From 13-2-20CM-68-14 sp046733295 (GTDB lineage Bacteria > Actinomycetota > Thermoleophilia > Gaiellales > Gaiellaceae): a DNA stretch of 64,000 bases. Position 1 is the first letter of the stretch; the number at the start of each line of letters is the position of its first letter. Shown in pieces: positions 63,462 to 64,000 of this stretch. The notes beneath the pieces were generated by a model. The model did not search any database, was not told where the DNA came from, and saw only the letters and a program-made list of their open reading frames with translations. The stretch is taken from contig JBKPOY010000015.1 in NCBI GenBank assembly GCA_046733295.1, forward strand, positions 51,102 through 115,101, in the 5' to 3' direction. A program made the position numbers and the translations under genes.

Positions 63462-64000
63462 TCCCGCTCGGGCTCGACGAGCTCGGCCGGATTGCACGCG
63501 GCACGCTTGAGCCCGCCGCGTGGGCCACCGAGGTCACCGGCGTCCAGGTCGACTCGCGACGGATCGCCGAGGGCGACCTCTTCGTCGCGGTCGGCGCAGG
63601 CGCCGATTTCCGCAAACACGCCTTCGCTCGCGGGGCCGCCGCGACCCTCGTTCCCGAGGACGCGTTCGCGGCGCTCGGGGCGATCGCCCGCGCCGTTCGC
63701 GACCGCAGCTCTGCCAGGGTCGTCGGGATCACCGGCTCGATGGGCAAGACCTCGACGAAGGACCTGCTCGCCGCGCTCTGCTCTCCGGCGGCACGAACCG
63801 TGGCGGCCGAAGCCAGCTACAACAACGAGATCGGGGTGCCGCTGACCCTATGCCGGCTCGAGCCCGACACCGAAGTCTGCGTGCTCGAGCTCGCGATGCG
63901 CGGTTTCGGCCAGATCGCCGAGCTCTGCGAGATCGCACGTCCGGATATCGGCGTCGTCACCAACCTCGGCCCGGGACACCACGACCTAGTCGACGCGGAC
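63458..64000 (+). CDS. murF: UDP-MurNAc-tripeptide:D-Ala-D-Ala ligase MurF (partial)
   Basis: The first 181 codons of MurF lie in the window; the gene runs off its end. Visible motifs are VQVDSRRIAEGDLFVAV, P-loop GITGSMGKTST, SYNNEIGVPLTL, LELAMRGFGQIAEL and VVTNLGPGH. It adds D-Ala-D-Ala to the precursor made by MurE. The GTG start overlaps the murE stop. Confidence 0.95.
   Translation, partial: MIPLGLDELGRIARGTLEPAAWATEVTGVQVDSRRIAEGDLFVAVGAGADFRKHAFARGAAATLVPEDAFAALGAIARAVRDRSSARVVGITGSMGKTSTKDLLAALCSPAARTVAAEASYNNEIGVPLTLCRLEPDTEVCVLELAMRGFGQIAELCEIARPDIGVVTNLGPGHHDLVDAD

Noticed and set aside
1..64000. CRISPR arrays, rRNA and insertion sequences
   Set aside because: No regularly spaced repeats, rRNA-like segments or transposase motifs were seen in any region.

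Overview
This 64 kb window is GC-rich chromosomal DNA from an actinobacterium. The gene set fits the Thermoleophilia (Gaiellales/Solirubrobacterales) best: a fused PafB/PafC-type WYL regulator, MurE with the DNPR motif of meso-diaminopimelate ligases, a queuosine pathway (queG, queA, tgt), and 2-phosphoglycerate kinase beside cyclic 2,3-diphosphoglycerate synthetase. The lineage call is inference from gene content. No rRNA, tRNA, CRISPR array, insertion sequence or prophage was found. Most of the window is core chromosome, densely packed on both strands.

Layout. 1-4.3 kb: pdxT-yebC, a secreted cupredoxin-PASTA protein on the other strand, and ruvC, ruvA-ruvB. 4.5-6.4 kb: small genes and an ArsR/SRPBCC pair. 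6.5-10.6 kb: recJ and rel. 10.9-12.7 kb: thioesterase and phosphohexomutase. 12.8-19.7 kb: a large cyclase-ATPase-TPR regulator, an endonuclease IV-like protein, zinc-ribbon and coiled-coil proteins and an M23 peptidase. 19.7-21.9 kb: mntH, hpt and a nuclease-like protein. 22-27.9 kb: a phosphate block (DUF47-PiT) running into a metallophosphoesterase, cpgS, 2-phosphoglycerate kinase, a GlpX-like protein and a MIP18 protein. 28-35.8 kb: oxidoreductase, queG, a sensor kinase, the PafBC fusion and zinc-ribbon proteins. 35.9-42.7 kb: aldehyde and 3-hydroxyacyl-CoA dehydrogenases, a decayed MFS gene, an excisionase-like protein, an epimerase and a large exported protein. 42.7-47.4 kb: a two-component system and queA-tgt. 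47.4-53.3 kb: yajC-secDF, an acyltransferase and an ABC1 kinase. 53.3-55.9 kb: an atypical response regulator, small secreted proteins and a sigma/ogt pair. 56-64 kb: the dcw cluster (mraZ, rsmH, ftsL, ftsI, murE, murF), interrupted by a PBP2 gene on the opposite strand.

Two themes stand out. First, most first-in-operon genes have a TAnnnT hexamer ending 6-10 bases before the start codon and no Shine-Dalgarno sequence, which indicates leaderless transcription. Downstream operon genes are translationally coupled (GTGA, ATGA and TTGA overlaps) or have an SD. This rule decides several start codons here, often in favour of a GTG a few codons inside the longest frame. Second, 23.6-27.6 kb carries what looks like a complete route from 2-phosphoglycerate to cyclic 2,3-diphosphoglycerate, a solute best known from thermophilic methanogens. 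It is coupled to a phosphatase-like gene and to a GlpX homologue whose catalytic residues are largely replaced. This is the strongest candidate for a little-described system in the window.
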